Positions 41,227-50,543 are shown, numbered from the stretch's first letter. The stretch: 64,000 bases of DNA from Balneolaceae bacterium UBA7797 (GCA_002480645.1 DLCN01000015.1:62001-126000), one strand, 5' to 3'. Program-made: numbers and translations. Notes: generated by a model not told the origin, from the sequence alone.

Positions 41227-42351
41227 ATGGCAGACTCACCCGAATCAAACGATAGTACTGTTGAGAGTTTAATCCCTACCAGTTTTTATACCGTAATTAA
41301 AGAAGAGAGAATTTTTATAGGCCTTATTGGTCTATTCTTTTTTGCAGCAGGGGTGAGTTTCCCATTTGCAAATGTAGCGATGTGGGTAGGTTTTATTTTT
41401 GCAGGATATTCCGCTATCGCCAATGATTCCATTCAAACGATCGGAACCTTTCTGGCATCTAATCAGGATAAGAAATGGTGGACCCTCTGGCTTTATATTG
41501 GGGGAATATTTTTAGTAACTGTTACATCGAGTTTTATTTTATTTGATGGGGATGTGAGCTGGCAGCGACTCACCTCAAAAGGATTTAGTGAAGCACCAAC
41601 GAATTTTACCTTTTTGCAGGTCGCAGCACCTATCTTCCTTTTGATTCTGACAAGAATGAGAATGCCGGTTTCAACTACCTTCTTGTTACTAAGTTGTTTT
41701 GCCACCGATGCTAAAGCGATCACATCGGTATTGGGTAAAAGCCTGAGTGGATATTTCTTAGCGTTCGCAGCGGGACTTATTGTCTGGCTGATCGTGACCA
41801 GATATGTTGAGAAAAAGTTCTCTGACACAAAAGCGCACAGTATCTGGTTACCTATCCAATGGCTAACTTCCGGCTCTTTATGGGCTGTATGGGTAATGCA
41901 GGATGCAGCAAACGTAGCTGTGTATCTCCCGAGGTCACTGAGTTTGCCACAGTTCCTTGGTTTTGCCTTATTCATTTTCTTTGGATTAGGTCTGCTATTT
42001 TATCTGAGAGGCGACCGGATACAGCAGATCGTTACTGAAAAATCCAGAGTTACAGACATTCGATCAGCCACGATCATTGATTTTATTTACGCGATCCTGC
42101 TCGTCTATAAGTTGACGATCAGTACGGTACCAATGAGTACAACCTGGGTTTTTCTCGGGTTACTTGGAGGTCGTGAGCTGGGGATGAGTATTATGGATAA
42201 CAAAATGCTGGGCAAACCTATTGGTAAGGTGATTAAGATGATCGTCAAAGATCTGTCTTATGCATTATTTGGGTTGCTGGTATCCATTCTTTTAGCAATA
42301 TCAATCAACAGTGATGTTAGGACAGAGTTATTAAACATGCTCGGCTATTGA
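41227..42351 (+). CDS. PiT-like (PHO4-related) integral membrane protein
   Basis: The 374-residue protein has about nine to ten hydrophobic helices. Two segments recall the inverted-repeat signature of PiT phosphate permeases (GAND...N): 'FAGYSAIANDSIQTIGTFLA' in the first half and 'WAVWVMQDAANVAVYLPR' in the second. Each is followed, or flanked, by a Pro-Ser-Thr-Thr-like element ('RMRMPVSTTFLLL' and 'ISTVPMSTTWVFLG'), which corresponds to the 'PISTTHA' element. This points to a divergent member of the PiT fold with an unknown ion. I see no accessory PhoU-like gene beside it. It is a single gene ended by a strong terminator. Conventional annotation may call it hypothetical. Confidence 0.65.
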   Translation: MADSPESNDSTVESLIPTSFYTVIKEERIFIGLIGLFFFAAGVSFPFANVAMWVGFIFAGYSAIANDSIQTIGTFLASNQDKKWWTLWLYIGGIFLVTVTSSFILFDGDVSWQRLTSKGFSEAPTNFTFLQVAAPIFLLILTRMRMPVSTTFLLLSCFATDAKAITSVLGKSLSGYFLAFAAGLIVWLIVTRYVEKKFSDTKAHSIWLPIQWLTSGSLWAVWVMQDAANVAVYLPRSLSLPQFLGFALFIFFGLGLLFYLRGDRIQQIVTEKSRVTDIRSATIIDFIYAILLVYKLTISTVPMSTTWVFLGLLGGRELGMSIMDNKMLGKPIGKVIKMIVKDLSYALFGLLVSILLAISINSDVRTELLNMLGY

Positions 42352-42376
42352 TATTGACCTCAAAATCTATCATACT

Positions 42377-42411
42377 AAGGCGTACTTGTTCATAGCAGGT
42401 ACGCCTTTTTT
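42377..42411 (+). terminator. Rho-independent terminator after the PiT-like gene
   Basis: AAGGCGTAC and GTACGCCTT form a perfect stem, with extra TG/CA pairing inside, followed by six Ts. It starts 26 bp after the stop of the PiT-like gene. Confidence 0.85.
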
Positions 42412-42496
42412 ATTGATGTTCATCATCCTGGTTTCTCCTCGAAAGAAAACAATACCTGAGATTATTACTCCATAACACTCCAAAACCGGATGCCAA

Positions 42497-42997
42497 ATGA
42501 ACGCTAATGTACTTGTGTTAAATCAAGACTATCAACCGTTGAGTATCTGTTCGGTTCAACGGTCTATGAAACTTCTTTTTCTTGAAAAGGCAGAATTGCT
42601 GCACGACGACCCTGAAAAAGAACTTCGAACCACACGTGATTCCTTTCAGTTTCCGTCTGTGATCCGATTACGAAGCTACATAAGGTTGCCCTATTCAAAA
42701 GTGGTCTTATCACGCCGAAATGTGATGCGCAGGGATAATTTTGAATGCCAGTATTGTGGCAAGAAATCAGCTCTGACCATTGATCATGTGATCCCGAAAA
42801 GCAGGGGAGGAAAAGACACCTGGGAGAACCTCACAACAGCTTGTGAGAGATGTAATGTTAAGAAAGGAAATAAGACTCCCAAGGAGGCTCAGATGCCGCT
42901 TCTTACCAAACCATACCGTCCGGTGCCGATTACCTTTTTCCGGGATTATAACGGTGGTGTGCAGGATCCGTGGAAACCTTACTTATACATGACCTGA
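42497..42997 (+). CDS. HNH endonuclease
   Basis: The 166-residue protein has a short N-terminal domain ('NVLVLNQDYQPLSICSVQ' and 'SMKLLFLEKAELL') found in many small bacterial HNH proteins. The nuclease core lies at about 82-135: 'FECQYCGKKSALTIDHVIPK' has the first zinc Cys pair and the Asp-His of the HNH site, 'GGKDTWENLTTAC' has the Asn, and 'ACERCNVKKGNKTP' has the second Cys pair and the final basic position. It should cut or nick DNA with a metal ion; its target is unknown. No restriction, phage or intein gene is adjacent, so it looks like the common housekeeping-type stand-alone HNH protein. Confidence 0.9.
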   Translation: MNANVLVLNQDYQPLSICSVQRSMKLLFLEKAELLHDDPEKELRTTRDSFQFPSVIRLRSYIRLPYSKVVLSRRNVMRRDNFECQYCGKKSALTIDHVIPKSRGGKDTWENLTTACERCNVKKGNKTPKEAQMPLLTKPYRPVPITFFRDYNGGVQDPWKPYLYMT

Positions 42998-43078
42998 TCT
43001 GAATGCTGACTTTTCTATCTAAATCCTGATTAGACAATCAGGATAACAGGAACGCCTACCCTTTGAAATTTTAAAGAG

Positions 43079-43261
43079 CTAGTGTTTGCTGTTTTTGATA
43101 TTCTCTTTTTTCTTGTTCCTCATCTCGATGAAAAGATCATAATCATCACCCATTTTCTCCCGTAATTCAATTTCCCGGTCTTTTCTTTTCCGCATTTCTT
43201 CAATGGCTTTATAGACTCCAACCAGTGAGCCTCCAACCAAAATTATTAAAAGTATATCCAT
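43079..43261 (-). CDS. Small single-pass membrane protein, 60 aa
   Basis: The predicted protein starts with one hydrophobic helix ('MDILLIILVGGSLVGVYKAI'), then a highly charged Lys/Arg/Glu helix, probably coiled-coil, on the cytoplasmic side. The reading frame begins 9 bp after the stop of the VOC gene on the same strand, which favours a real gene in that operon. No family is recognised. Confidence 0.55.
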   Translation of the reverse strand: MDILLIILVGGSLVGVYKAIEEMRKRKDREIELREKMGDDYDLFIEMRNKKKENIKNSKH

Positions 43262-43270
43262 AGACGAAGA

Positions 43271-43627
43271 TTATCGGGATTCTGACCAAACTGCAAATTC
43301 ATTACCACTTGGCTCGGTAAAATGAAACCGGCAACCACCGGGAAAATCGAATATCGGCTCCGTAATGATACCACCGTGTTCTTCAATTTTACGTTGTGTG
43401 GAAGTTATGTCTGAGCTATAAAAGATCAATAATCCCGCACCATTCCTGGGCCTGCTCACTAATTGTGATTGATAGAAACCTCCTTCAAGGCCCTGGTTAT
43501 CAAATGCGGTATATTCAGGGCCGTAATCAGTGAATTTCCATCCGAATACCTCACTAAAAAAGATCTTGGTCGTATTGAGGTCACTGGCCGGGTATTCAAC
43601 ATAATTTAATTTTTCACGGATGTTCAT
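43271..43627 (-). CDS. VOC family protein (glyoxalase/bleomycin-resistance fold)
   Basis: The 118-residue product matches a two-module VOC domain, starting 'KLNYVEYPASDLNTTKIFFS' with 'EVFGWKFTDYGPEYTAFD', then 'ARPRNG'-like substrate region ('SRPRNGAGLLIFYSSD') and ending 'RFHFTEPSGNEFAVWSES' with a metal-ligand Glu near the end. Members of this subgroup are small enzymes or binding proteins, most without known substrate. It is 11 bp after the racemase gene, and a short membrane-protein gene follows, so a three-gene unit is likely. Confidence 0.87.
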   Translation of the reverse strand: MNIREKLNYVEYPASDLNTTKIFFSEVFGWKFTDYGPEYTAFDNQGLEGGFYQSQLVSRPRNGAGLLIFYSSDITSTQRKIEEHGGIITEPIFDFPGGCRFHFTEPSGNEFAVWSESR

Positions 43628-43638
43628 AGCATTGAATA

Positions 43639-44343
43639 TTATTGGCCGTTCAGTTGCAGAGCAAATTGTACGGCGGCTTTAGCGTGAATGGTCGTTGTAT
43701 CTAATAGTGGAACCGGAGTGTCCGATTGTTTGACCAGCATTCCGATCTCGGTGCATCCCAGAATAACTGCTTCGGCACCTTTGTCAGCCAGTTCGTGGAT
43801 GATCCGTAGATATTCTTTTTTTGAAGTATCCACAATGGATCCCAAACAAAGTTCTTTGTAGATCACTTTGTGGATCAAATCACGATCTGCTTGATCTGGT
43901 GTGATCACTTCTAAATGATGGACATCTTCTAACCGACCTTTATAAAAATTTCTTTCCATTGTAAAAGAGGTTCCGAGTAAACCGATCTTCTGATAACCCG
44001 ATCTTTTGATCTCTGCAGCTGTTGCATCTGCAATATGAATTAAGGGAATGGTGACAGCTTCACTGACCTGAGGTGCGACTGAATGCATCGTATTTGAACA
44101 GATGAGCAGAAACTTTGCTCCGCCTGCCTCCAGTTTGATCGCGGCATCTTTCAGGATCTCAGCAGTTGCCTCACAGTCGTCAATATGCTGAAGTTGTTCA
44201 ATAGGTTCAAAATCAACACTGTAAAGGATCAATTCAGCGGAATGTAATCCGCCGAGTGATTCACGAATACCTTCGTTGATAAGCCGGTAATAATCCTGTG
44301 TACTTTCCCAGCTTAACCCGCCAATTAAACCAATTGTTTTCAT
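43639..44343 (-). CDS. Aspartate/glutamate racemase family protein
   Basis: The protein (234 residues from the ATG at 44343) starts 'MKTIGLIGGLSWESTQDYYR', the usual opening of the YgeA-like aspartate/glutamate racemases. The two catalytic cysteines are in 'FLLICSNTMHSVAPQV' and 'AVILGCTEIGMLVKQ', so it should be an active PLP-independent racemase or a related isomerase. A longer open frame reaches 44382, but the 13 extra residues precede the conserved start. In this family amino-acid preference varies, and broad-specificity enzymes are known. It could supply D-amino acids for the cell wall or their degradation. It leads a small operon with VOC and membrane-protein genes. Confidence 0.9.
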   Translation of the reverse strand: MKTIGLIGGLSWESTQDYYRLINEGIRESLGGLHSAELILYSVDFEPIEQLQHIDDCEATAEILKDAAIKLEAGGAKFLLICSNTMHSVAPQVSEAVTIPLIHIADATAAEIKRSGYQKIGLLGTSFTMERNFYKGRLEDVHHLEVITPDQADRDLIHKVIYKELCLGSIVDTSKKEYLRIIHELADKGAEAVILGCTEIGMLVKQSDTPVPLLDTTTIHAKAAVQFALQLNGQ

Positions 44344-44409
44344 GTAAATGAGTTTTGCCTGATCTACTGAAAGAGTACTCAATGCAGAGTTAAAAAAGAA
44401 AAGAATTTC

Positions 44410-46380
44410 TTACATGAGCAGGATCATTTTTTTACTCTCGATAAATCCGGAAGAGGTCTCCAACCGATAGAAATAAATTCCGCTTGCCAAACCGGCCGCA
44501 TCAAAAGATAACAAATGGAATCCTGCTGTTTGTCGGCTGTTAACCAGTTCTGCAACCTTTCTGCCCATGGTATCAAATATATTTAATTCAACATGAGCGG
44601 TCTCGGCCAGTTGATATCCGATATTAGTGCTGGGATTAAACGGGTTTGGGTAGTTTTGATTCAGTGTATACCCATCCGGAGTATCTGGTTTATGATCGAT
44701 GCTGGTTGTTGAGCAGATATTCTGTGCTTCGTCTCCCATACCTGATGGCGCGATAAAGGAATTTGTGATGCTGATCTTATCTAACGTAGCACCGTCTTCT
44801 CTGTACCCAATTTGTAATACGTGATCGCCTTCAGATAAGGTGAAATCATCAAACTTGACCCAATTCCATCCTGAGGTTACCAGTCCGTTATACAATACAA
44901 AATCACCATCATCCACTTTAAGCCAAAATGAATCATCATTATAGGTTGGGTTATTCAACCTGCCATATATGCTATATGTGCCTGAACTATCTACGGAGAA
45001 GACAATAGATACTAAACCATCATCGGTTGATGGAGCATTGTTCAGGCTTTCAACTCCTGATTTTACGGTGATGTAACTTCCGTTTGATGCCAGTTCATCA
45101 TTAACGATATCCCAGTCGCTGCCAGTTTCGCCGCATTCTGCCTCATAATAAAGTGACTGAGAATTATCTTCATACTCCAGCGAGTCAGATTGGGTAAATA
45201 AGGCAAGATCCACAGCTTCAGCCATCATTCGGTGCCCAGTTTCACTTGGATGTAAACCATCACCGTCATCTGCTTCCGGTAAAAGACTAAGTGTATCACT
45301 GGGGTTTCGTAAGGCTTTGTCCAGATCGATATACCCATCCAGCAGATCTGTTGTTCTGATCCATTGATTCACTATCTGCCGTTCTGCTTCATGAGCTTCG
45401 GAATAATAAAATGATCCTTTCATAGGAAGAAGAGTGGCTCCGTAAACATAAATCCCACGCATGTGGGCAGCATGGGTCATTTGTGTGAATGCTTCTACCA
45501 GCCGGTCACCGGTTCCCGGAGAACCATTTCCAATGTCGTTGATTCCTTCCATTATTATGAGCCATCGTATCCCACTCTGATCCAGTATATCTCTGTGGAA
45601 TCTGCTTTGAGCGGATGGTCCGAGACATGAACCAAGCACACAATTACCCCCGATACCCTGATTTAGAACGGCAACATGTCCGGTGCCGGGATTTGCCTGC
45701 AATCTCTTAGAGAGTTCATCCGGCCATCTGTTTTGCTTATTGGTACCAGATCCGCGTCCGTCGGTGATCGAATCACCAAGAATTGCAACTGCAGCTGAAG
45801 TATCCGGTGCGAGTACTTCGAGGGTATTGATCACATACCAGTGATCGGTATTTACAGAACCTAAAAAGGTAACATCTCCGGAGTGATTTCCTGTAAGGAT
45901 GTATGAGGTTGTGCGGGAGCCGGGATGCCCGCTAACATCACTGGAAGTCTGACCAAAATAAATGGTTACCGCAAGAGTGGAAAGAGAATCCACAGAAAAC
46001 GCAAAAGGATCAGACATAACATAAGAACCGGCGTCCATTGTTACTTCCTGTTCCCCATTAAAAAGCAGAATGGTATCGGTAGATTGCTCAATGCTGTCGG
46101 CTCCGGTAGAAAGTGCAAGATGTACTTCCTTCATGGTGACCGGGCTGCTGCTGAATTCGTTGGTGAATCTCATGCGAAGTGAATCTCCGCCAATTGATAT
46201 TTTGAAAATCTGCCGGATGGAATTATTGGTCAATCCCGGATTCGGTGGATTGTTATGTGGTTCTACCAATTGTGGGGCTGTACTCCAGGTTCCAACCCAT
46301 TTTGTTGATTGAGCGGAGGAAAGTACCGGTATCAGGCAAAGGATCAGTAAGCCCAGAAAGTTCTTACAGTAAGGTGACAT
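44410..46380 (-). CDS. Secreted GDSL/SGNH esterase with CBM-like domain and type IX sorting domain
   Basis: The 656-residue protein has a signal peptide ('LLILCLIPVLSSAQ'), an N-terminal beta-domain (about 25-190), and an SGNH hydrolase: 'VAILGDSITDGRGSG' holds the Ser nucleophile, 'QGIGGNCVL' the Gly, 'MEGINDIGNG' the Asn, and 'DGLHPSETGHRMM' the Asp/His pair. Residues about 410-545 are a CBM6-like module ('YYEAECGETGSDWDIVND' opening, 'LDKISITN' ending). The last 80 residues are a T9SS sorting domain with 'LNQNYPNPFNPSTNIGYQL' and 'GIYFYRLETSSGFIESKKMI'. It should be exported across the outer membrane and de-acetylate or hydrolyse esters on polysaccharides. The neighbouring beta-helix protein on the same strand may act on the same material. 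Confidence 0.93.
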   Translation of the reverse strand: MSPYCKNFLGLLILCLIPVLSSAQSTKWVGTWSTAPQLVEPHNNPPNPGLTNNSIRQIFKISIGGDSLRMRFTNEFSSSPVTMKEVHLALSTGADSIEQSTDTILLFNGEQEVTMDAGSYVMSDPFAFSVDSLSTLAVTIYFGQTSSDVSGHPGSRTTSYILTGNHSGDVTFLGSVNTDHWYVINTLEVLAPDTSAAVAILGDSITDGRGSGTNKQNRWPDELSKRLQANPGTGHVAVLNQGIGGNCVLGSCLGPSAQSRFHRDILDQSGIRWLIIMEGINDIGNGSPGTGDRLVEAFTQMTHAAHMRGIYVYGATLLPMKGSFYYSEAHEAERQIVNQWIRTTDLLDGYIDLDKALRNPSDTLSLLPEADDGDGLHPSETGHRMMAEAVDLALFTQSDSLEYEDNSQSLYYEAECGETGSDWDIVNDELASNGSYITVKSGVESLNNAPSTDDGLVSIVFSVDSSGTYSIYGRLNNPTYNDDSFWLKVDDGDFVLYNGLVTSGWNWVKFDDFTLSEGDHVLQIGYREDGATLDKISITNSFIAPSGMGDEAQNICSTTSIDHKPDTPDGYTLNQNYPNPFNPSTNIGYQLAETAHVELNIFDTMGRKVAELVNSRQTAGFHLLSFDAAGLASGIYFYRLETSSGFIESKKMILLM

Positions 46381-46406
46381 GATTCTAAAACTTATAATTA
46401 TTAACT

Positions 46407-46440
46407 AAGTAAAAGCCCGAAGTGATCGGGCTTTTACTTT
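46407..46440 (-). terminator. Rho-independent terminator after the beta-helix gene
   Basis: AAGTAAAAGCCCGA and TCGGGCTTTTACTT form a perfect 14-bp stem around a 6-base loop. It lies just after the stop of the beta-helix gene (read on the minus strand) and before the start of the GDSL gene, so the two are transcribed separately. The stem may function on both strands. Confidence 0.85.
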
Positions 46441-46451
46441 GGTGGGTATGT

Positions 46452-48314
46452 CTATTTGGTGATAGGGTATGCTCCCAAATATTTTTTTGGAGTACCGGCA
46501 CGGATAACTGATTTGATGAAACCGGGTATTGTGGAGGCAGACTCTAAGCCGGTAAAACCTTTTAACAGCTGGAAGTTTTCAAGATGCATGCTTTTAAACA
46601 GCGGCCCCTGATAATTGACAAAAGTAGTGCTATTCTTGCCAAATTCACTGAAAAGGGTATTCATATCAGCGGCTGTAGAGAAAGAACTGATACAAGCCCC
46701 TTTTACTTTTCCAGCACGCCAGATAGCCGGAGAATCATTCTCATTCAACTTAACATAGGCATTGTTATCTAGTTCACTCATGGGTTCCTCGGTATAATCG
46801 TCACACATGTTGTCTCTTTGCCATATGTACAGCAGTGGTCGTTCAAATTCTGGTCCGGCTACCATCAGATTATTTACAAATTCGTGGTCGACCCGATCGT
46901 GTACATCCGGACCTGTGGTGACATGCCACCCAAAGTGATCTACTTGCTCACCCCGACGATCACGGCCAAAAACAGCCATGCTGTTCACAAAAGTGTTGTT
47001 ATACACTTTAGCACCTTTGGCGTTCAGAATAAGTATGCCGTGATCATTATTAACAAAGACATTCCCAGCTACCCGTACACCTTCAGATATTTCGAAGAAA
47101 AATGCGTTTCGGCTTGGCCAAACAGATTCACCGGTAAACGGAACATCATTATTTCCTATTCCTTCTAACCAATTATTGGTAAATACACCGTCTCGGTTAC
47201 CAACATCATACCAGATCCCATTTGAATTAGGAAGATCGATCACCAGATTATTATTGCAGACTACGCGGTGAGTCTGGTTGAAGATCTTTACTGCAGCAGG
47301 ATAATAACCGGTGATATTCTCAATATTATTTTTGGTGAATATATTGTTCTCGAGCAATACATCTGCAGATGAAACTACGTACAAACCTTCTGTACTGGTA
47401 TCAGTGATCTTGCAATTTTTCATGGTGAACTTGTCGCCAAGCACAAAGGCCCCAACCCGGCCTCCATAAGAAATCGTGCAATTCTCGAAGGTTGTACCCA
47501 CTACATCTTTTCCATGCTCATCTTCTGATGATTTCTTATTCGGATAGTATCCTTCTACATCAATTACGTGAAAGGCATATTGACTGAAATGGATTCCTCT
47601 GATCGTGGGGCCCTGATGATCTGCTTTTTTACCATTAACGTCTCTGGCAGTGATCACTAATCCCTGATCGAATGCGGTTATTTCTACGGTTCTATTGCGC
47701 GGATCTGTGGAGATGTATACATATTCATTTTCATAATCGATATAGAAATTATCCTCAGTTAATTCGTTCAGCCAGCCGGCAGATTGTAGAAACCGGCCAT
47801 CTACAAATACCATGTCGTCGTTGAATTTGTGAAGCGGTGTCTGGCGACCTGCCCGCTCAGTTCTCCACCAGTCATCCGGGGCAGATCTGAATAACCGGTC
47901 CCATTTAATTTTCCATAGTCCCGGTTGTTCAGAAGTAGGCTCTGCTACGGTTTCCCATTTGTCCGCAAGGTAGGTTCCTTTTATAACCGGTTGCTCACTT
48001 TTATATGGTTGCATGAGTATGCTTTGATTAAGCTCAAGGTCCCCTGTTCGGTAAACCCCGCCCCGTAAAATAATGGCATCGCCGGTTACTACTTTGGTAA
48101 TGGCATTATCCAGACTTGTAGGTTCTGCCAATGAAGTGCCTGAGGCATTGGGCTCTCCATCGGGAGCAACGTAGTAGATGGTACCTGCAATTTCAGGTAA
48201 TTGATAATTCTTTTGAACGGGGCCATATGGACCTCCGGTTGGTTGGGCAAAAGTTGCGCTTACTAATAGCAGACTAAATAGAGCTGCAAAAAGGACTCCA
48301 TGCTTTTTGAACAT
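46452..48314 (-). CDS. Secreted right-handed parallel beta-helix protein (polysaccharide-active candidate)
   Basis: The 620-residue protein has a signal peptide ('VLFAALFSLLLVSATFAQP') and then 'IYYVAPDGEPNASGTSLAEP', the usual opening of pectate-lyase-type beta-helix proteins, followed by 'AITKVVTGDAIILRGGVYR'. A series of short coils rich in Asn and Val follows ('FENCTISYGGRVG', 'MKNCKITDTSTEGLYV', 'LENNIFTKNNIEN', 'VAGNVFVNNDHGI', 'VYNNTFVNSM'), which are the rungs of the helix. Such proteins include lyases and hydrolases for pectin, alginate and other acidic glycans. No catalytic residues can be singled out. Unlike its neighbour it lacks a T9SS sorting domain, so a periplasmic location is likely. 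Confidence 0.85.
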   Translation of the reverse strand: MFKKHGVLFAALFSLLLVSATFAQPTGGPYGPVQKNYQLPEIAGTIYYVAPDGEPNASGTSLAEPTSLDNAITKVVTGDAIILRGGVYRTGDLELNQSILMQPYKSEQPVIKGTYLADKWETVAEPTSEQPGLWKIKWDRLFRSAPDDWWRTERAGRQTPLHKFNDDMVFVDGRFLQSAGWLNELTEDNFYIDYENEYVYISTDPRNRTVEITAFDQGLVITARDVNGKKADHQGPTIRGIHFSQYAFHVIDVEGYYPNKKSSEDEHGKDVVGTTFENCTISYGGRVGAFVLGDKFTMKNCKITDTSTEGLYVVSSADVLLENNIFTKNNIENITGYYPAAVKIFNQTHRVVCNNNLVIDLPNSNGIWYDVGNRDGVFTNNWLEGIGNNDVPFTGESVWPSRNAFFFEISEGVRVAGNVFVNNDHGILILNAKGAKVYNNTFVNSMAVFGRDRRGEQVDHFGWHVTTGPDVHDRVDHEFVNNLMVAGPEFERPLLYIWQRDNMCDDYTEEPMSELDNNAYVKLNENDSPAIWRAGKVKGACISSFSTAADMNTLFSEFGKNSTTFVNYQGPLFKSMHLENFQLLKGFTGLESASTIPGFIKSVIRAGTPKKYLGAYPITK

Positions 48315-48570
48315 AATGATTTGGTTGGTTAGCTGATATTGGAAGCTATTATTTTTGGAGGATAAATTCAGAAAATTATGGTTTAATTTATCACAAATAT
48401 TGAGAGAAAATTGCTCAATCTCGGCTATTCAGGTTTTTACATAGTCTGATAAATGTTATCAAAGAATATGGAAGTAAATTCTATCTGCCACATAACGATA
48501 ACCAATCACCTTACTTCGAAACTGGAATAAAAAAGCCTTATCTTTATTGGTTCACCTAAAAAGTAATTAT

Positions 48571-49701
48571 ATGAGTAAAAAAGGCCGGGTATTAGTAGCA
48601 ATGAGTGGCGGAGTAGATTCTTCCGTTGCAGCTGTAATGCTCCGTGAACAAGGTTACGAAGTAATTGGAATAACCATGAAAACCTGGGATTATCATCGCA
48701 GCGGTGGTAATAACGGGAAAGAAACGGGTTGTTGTACGGTTGAAAGCATGAATGATGCCCGTCATATTGCCGTAAATCATGGATTCAAACATTTTATTGT
48801 AGATATCAGAGATGAATTTGGTGATTGGGTGATCGATCGTTTTGTAGATGACTATCTGGGAGGACGAACACCGAATCCATGTGTACTTTGTAATACCCAC
48901 ATAAAATGGGCAGCATTACTAAAACGTGCCGATAACCTGGGGTGTGACTTCATCGCTACCGGACATTATGCCAACATTCGGGAGGAGAATGGACGCCACA
49001 TAATTTCACGAGGACTTGATCCTAAAAAAGATCAGTCGTATGCACTATGGGGAGTTAAACAGGAACACCTGGCCCGAACAATATTTCCTTTGGGTGGATA
49101 TTCGAAACCTGAGATCCGGCAAATTGCAGAAGATCATGGCTTGTTGAATGTGGCAAATAAACCAGATTCCTATGAGATCTGTTTTGTGCCGGATGACAAT
49201 TACCGAAGATTTCTCAAAGATCGTGTAGATGGCCTCGAGGAACGACTGAAAGGTGGTAAATTTGTAGATAAAGAAGGTAACGTTGTTGGTGAACACGAAG
49301 GCTATCCTTTCTATACCATCGGGCAAAGAAGAGGACTGAATCTGCCAATGGGTAAACCGGTGTATGTCACACATATCGACCCGGTAACAAATACGATCAC
49401 CATCGGAGAGAAAGAAGATCTTATCAGTTCCACTTTGATAGCGCGCGAGATCAATCTGATTAAATACGACAGGATCCCGGAAGAGAATATGGAGATCACA
49501 GGGGCCATCCGTTACAATGATAATGGTGCGATGGGTACGATCACTCAGACCGGTGATGACGAGATCAAAGTACATTTCCCTGCCGGCAGAGATGCGATCA
49601 CTCCGGGGCAGGCGGTAGTTTGTTACGAAGGTGATGATGTGGTTGCCGGTGGATGGATCAAAAAAGTAAATGTAGGATTGGATGATCTGATCACTGTCTG
49701 A
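48571..49701 (+). CDS. mnmA: tRNA-specific 2-thiouridylase
   Basis: The 376-residue protein thiolates U34 of tRNA-Lys, -Glu and -Gln wobble positions. The PP-loop 'VAMSGGVDSSVAAVML' binds ATP. The catalytic Cys is in 'TPNPCVLCNTHIKW', the sulfur-relay Cys in 'DSYEICFVPDDNY', and the conserved 'RGLDPKKDQSYALWG' and 'TIGQRRGLNLPMGKPVYV' motifs contact tRNA. A TTG upstream in the same frame is ignored, because the ATG at 48571 precedes 'MSKKGRVLVAMSGG'. The 'GNNGKETGCCTVESMNDAR' insert is normal for the family. It stands as a single gene. The sulfur donor system is not in the window. Confidence 0.96.
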   Translation: MSKKGRVLVAMSGGVDSSVAAVMLREQGYEVIGITMKTWDYHRSGGNNGKETGCCTVESMNDARHIAVNHGFKHFIVDIRDEFGDWVIDRFVDDYLGGRTPNPCVLCNTHIKWAALLKRADNLGCDFIATGHYANIREENGRHIISRGLDPKKDQSYALWGVKQEHLARTIFPLGGYSKPEIRQIAEDHGLLNVANKPDSYEICFVPDDNYRRFLKDRVDGLEERLKGGKFVDKEGNVVGEHEGYPFYTIGQRRGLNLPMGKPVYVTHIDPVTNTITIGEKEDLISSTLIAREINLIKYDRIPEENMEITGAIRYNDNGAMGTITQTGDDEIKVHFPAGRDAITPGQAVVCYEGDDVVAGGWIKKVNVGLDDLITV

Positions 49702-49772
49702 TCATATTATGGCGAAACATGTAGCCTTTCGATTCGTTAAATGGCCGTGTTTAATAACCAATTTTAAAATAT

Positions 49773-50543
49773 ATGTCGTTTAAAAAGATACTATCAGCTA
49801 CATTTTTTGCGTGTTTACTGTTTATTTCAAGCTCAGCTTTCGCTCAATTTGAAGGACAGGTCACCCTGAAGTTATACGGAGATGATGACCAGGGGAATTC
49901 AAAGATCAGCACGTTAAACCTGTATGCTACTTCCCAAAGAATAATACTGAAAGGGGAAGAGCAGTATAGTTTTATGGATGGCGCTTACGATGCCAGTGGT
50001 TTGTTGATAAGAAATGATAAGCTGGATTTTATCATTCTGATGGGTGAAAATGAAGCTCTTCAATTCACTAAATCTGAGCTGGAAGGAGTCTTTGATATGT
50101 TTGCAGGGCTATCTGGTGATGATGTTGATGTGGACGTGAACGATAATGATATTAATGCCAACTTTACATACACCAACAAGACCAGAACCATTAAAGGTTA
50201 TGATTGTACGGAGCTTTTGATCACTAATGACGAAAATGATAATACGGTTTCGATCTGGTTAACTTCAGGTATAGATATAAATTGGGGAATGCTGGCAGAA
50301 CCCTGGAAGAATGTGCCGGGAGATATGAGAGATCCTGCTCAACGTTTAACTCAGGAGTTTAAATCAAAGAACTTCCCCATGTTGATCGAAGTTCATGAAG
50401 ACGGAGCCACAAAAAAAGTGATGGAAGTTTCGAATGTAAATAAGTCGGCTATAGCAAAGGCTATGGTAGAGATTCCACCAAATACAGAAATTGTTGGGTT
50501 GAGTGAGATCCTGTTCAAAATGATGATGAACAGTAACCGATAG
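49773..50543 (+). CDS. DUF4412 domain-containing secreted protein
   Basis: The 256-residue protein has a clear signal peptide ('ILSATFFACLLFISSSAFAQ'). The mature part begins 'FEGQVTLKLYGDDD', with 'YATSQRIILKGEEQYSFMDG' and 'TRTIKGYDCTELLITNDEND', a pattern seen in DUF4412, a family of periplasmic or outer-membrane-associated beta-rich proteins in Bacteroidota. An acidic segment, 'GDDVDVDVNDNDIN' near residues 115-130, stands out. Its molecular role is not known to me. The gene is followed by a strong terminator, so it is monocistronic, with no functional link to mnmA evident. Confidence 0.8.
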   Translation: MSFKKILSATFFACLLFISSSAFAQFEGQVTLKLYGDDDQGNSKISTLNLYATSQRIILKGEEQYSFMDGAYDASGLLIRNDKLDFIILMGENEALQFTKSELEGVFDMFAGLSGDDVDVDVNDNDINANFTYTNKTRTIKGYDCTELLITNDENDNTVSIWLTSGIDINWGMLAEPWKNVPGDMRDPAQRLTQEFKSKNFPMLIEVHEDGATKKVMEVSNVNKSAIAKAMVEIPPNTEIVGLSEILFKMMMNSNR

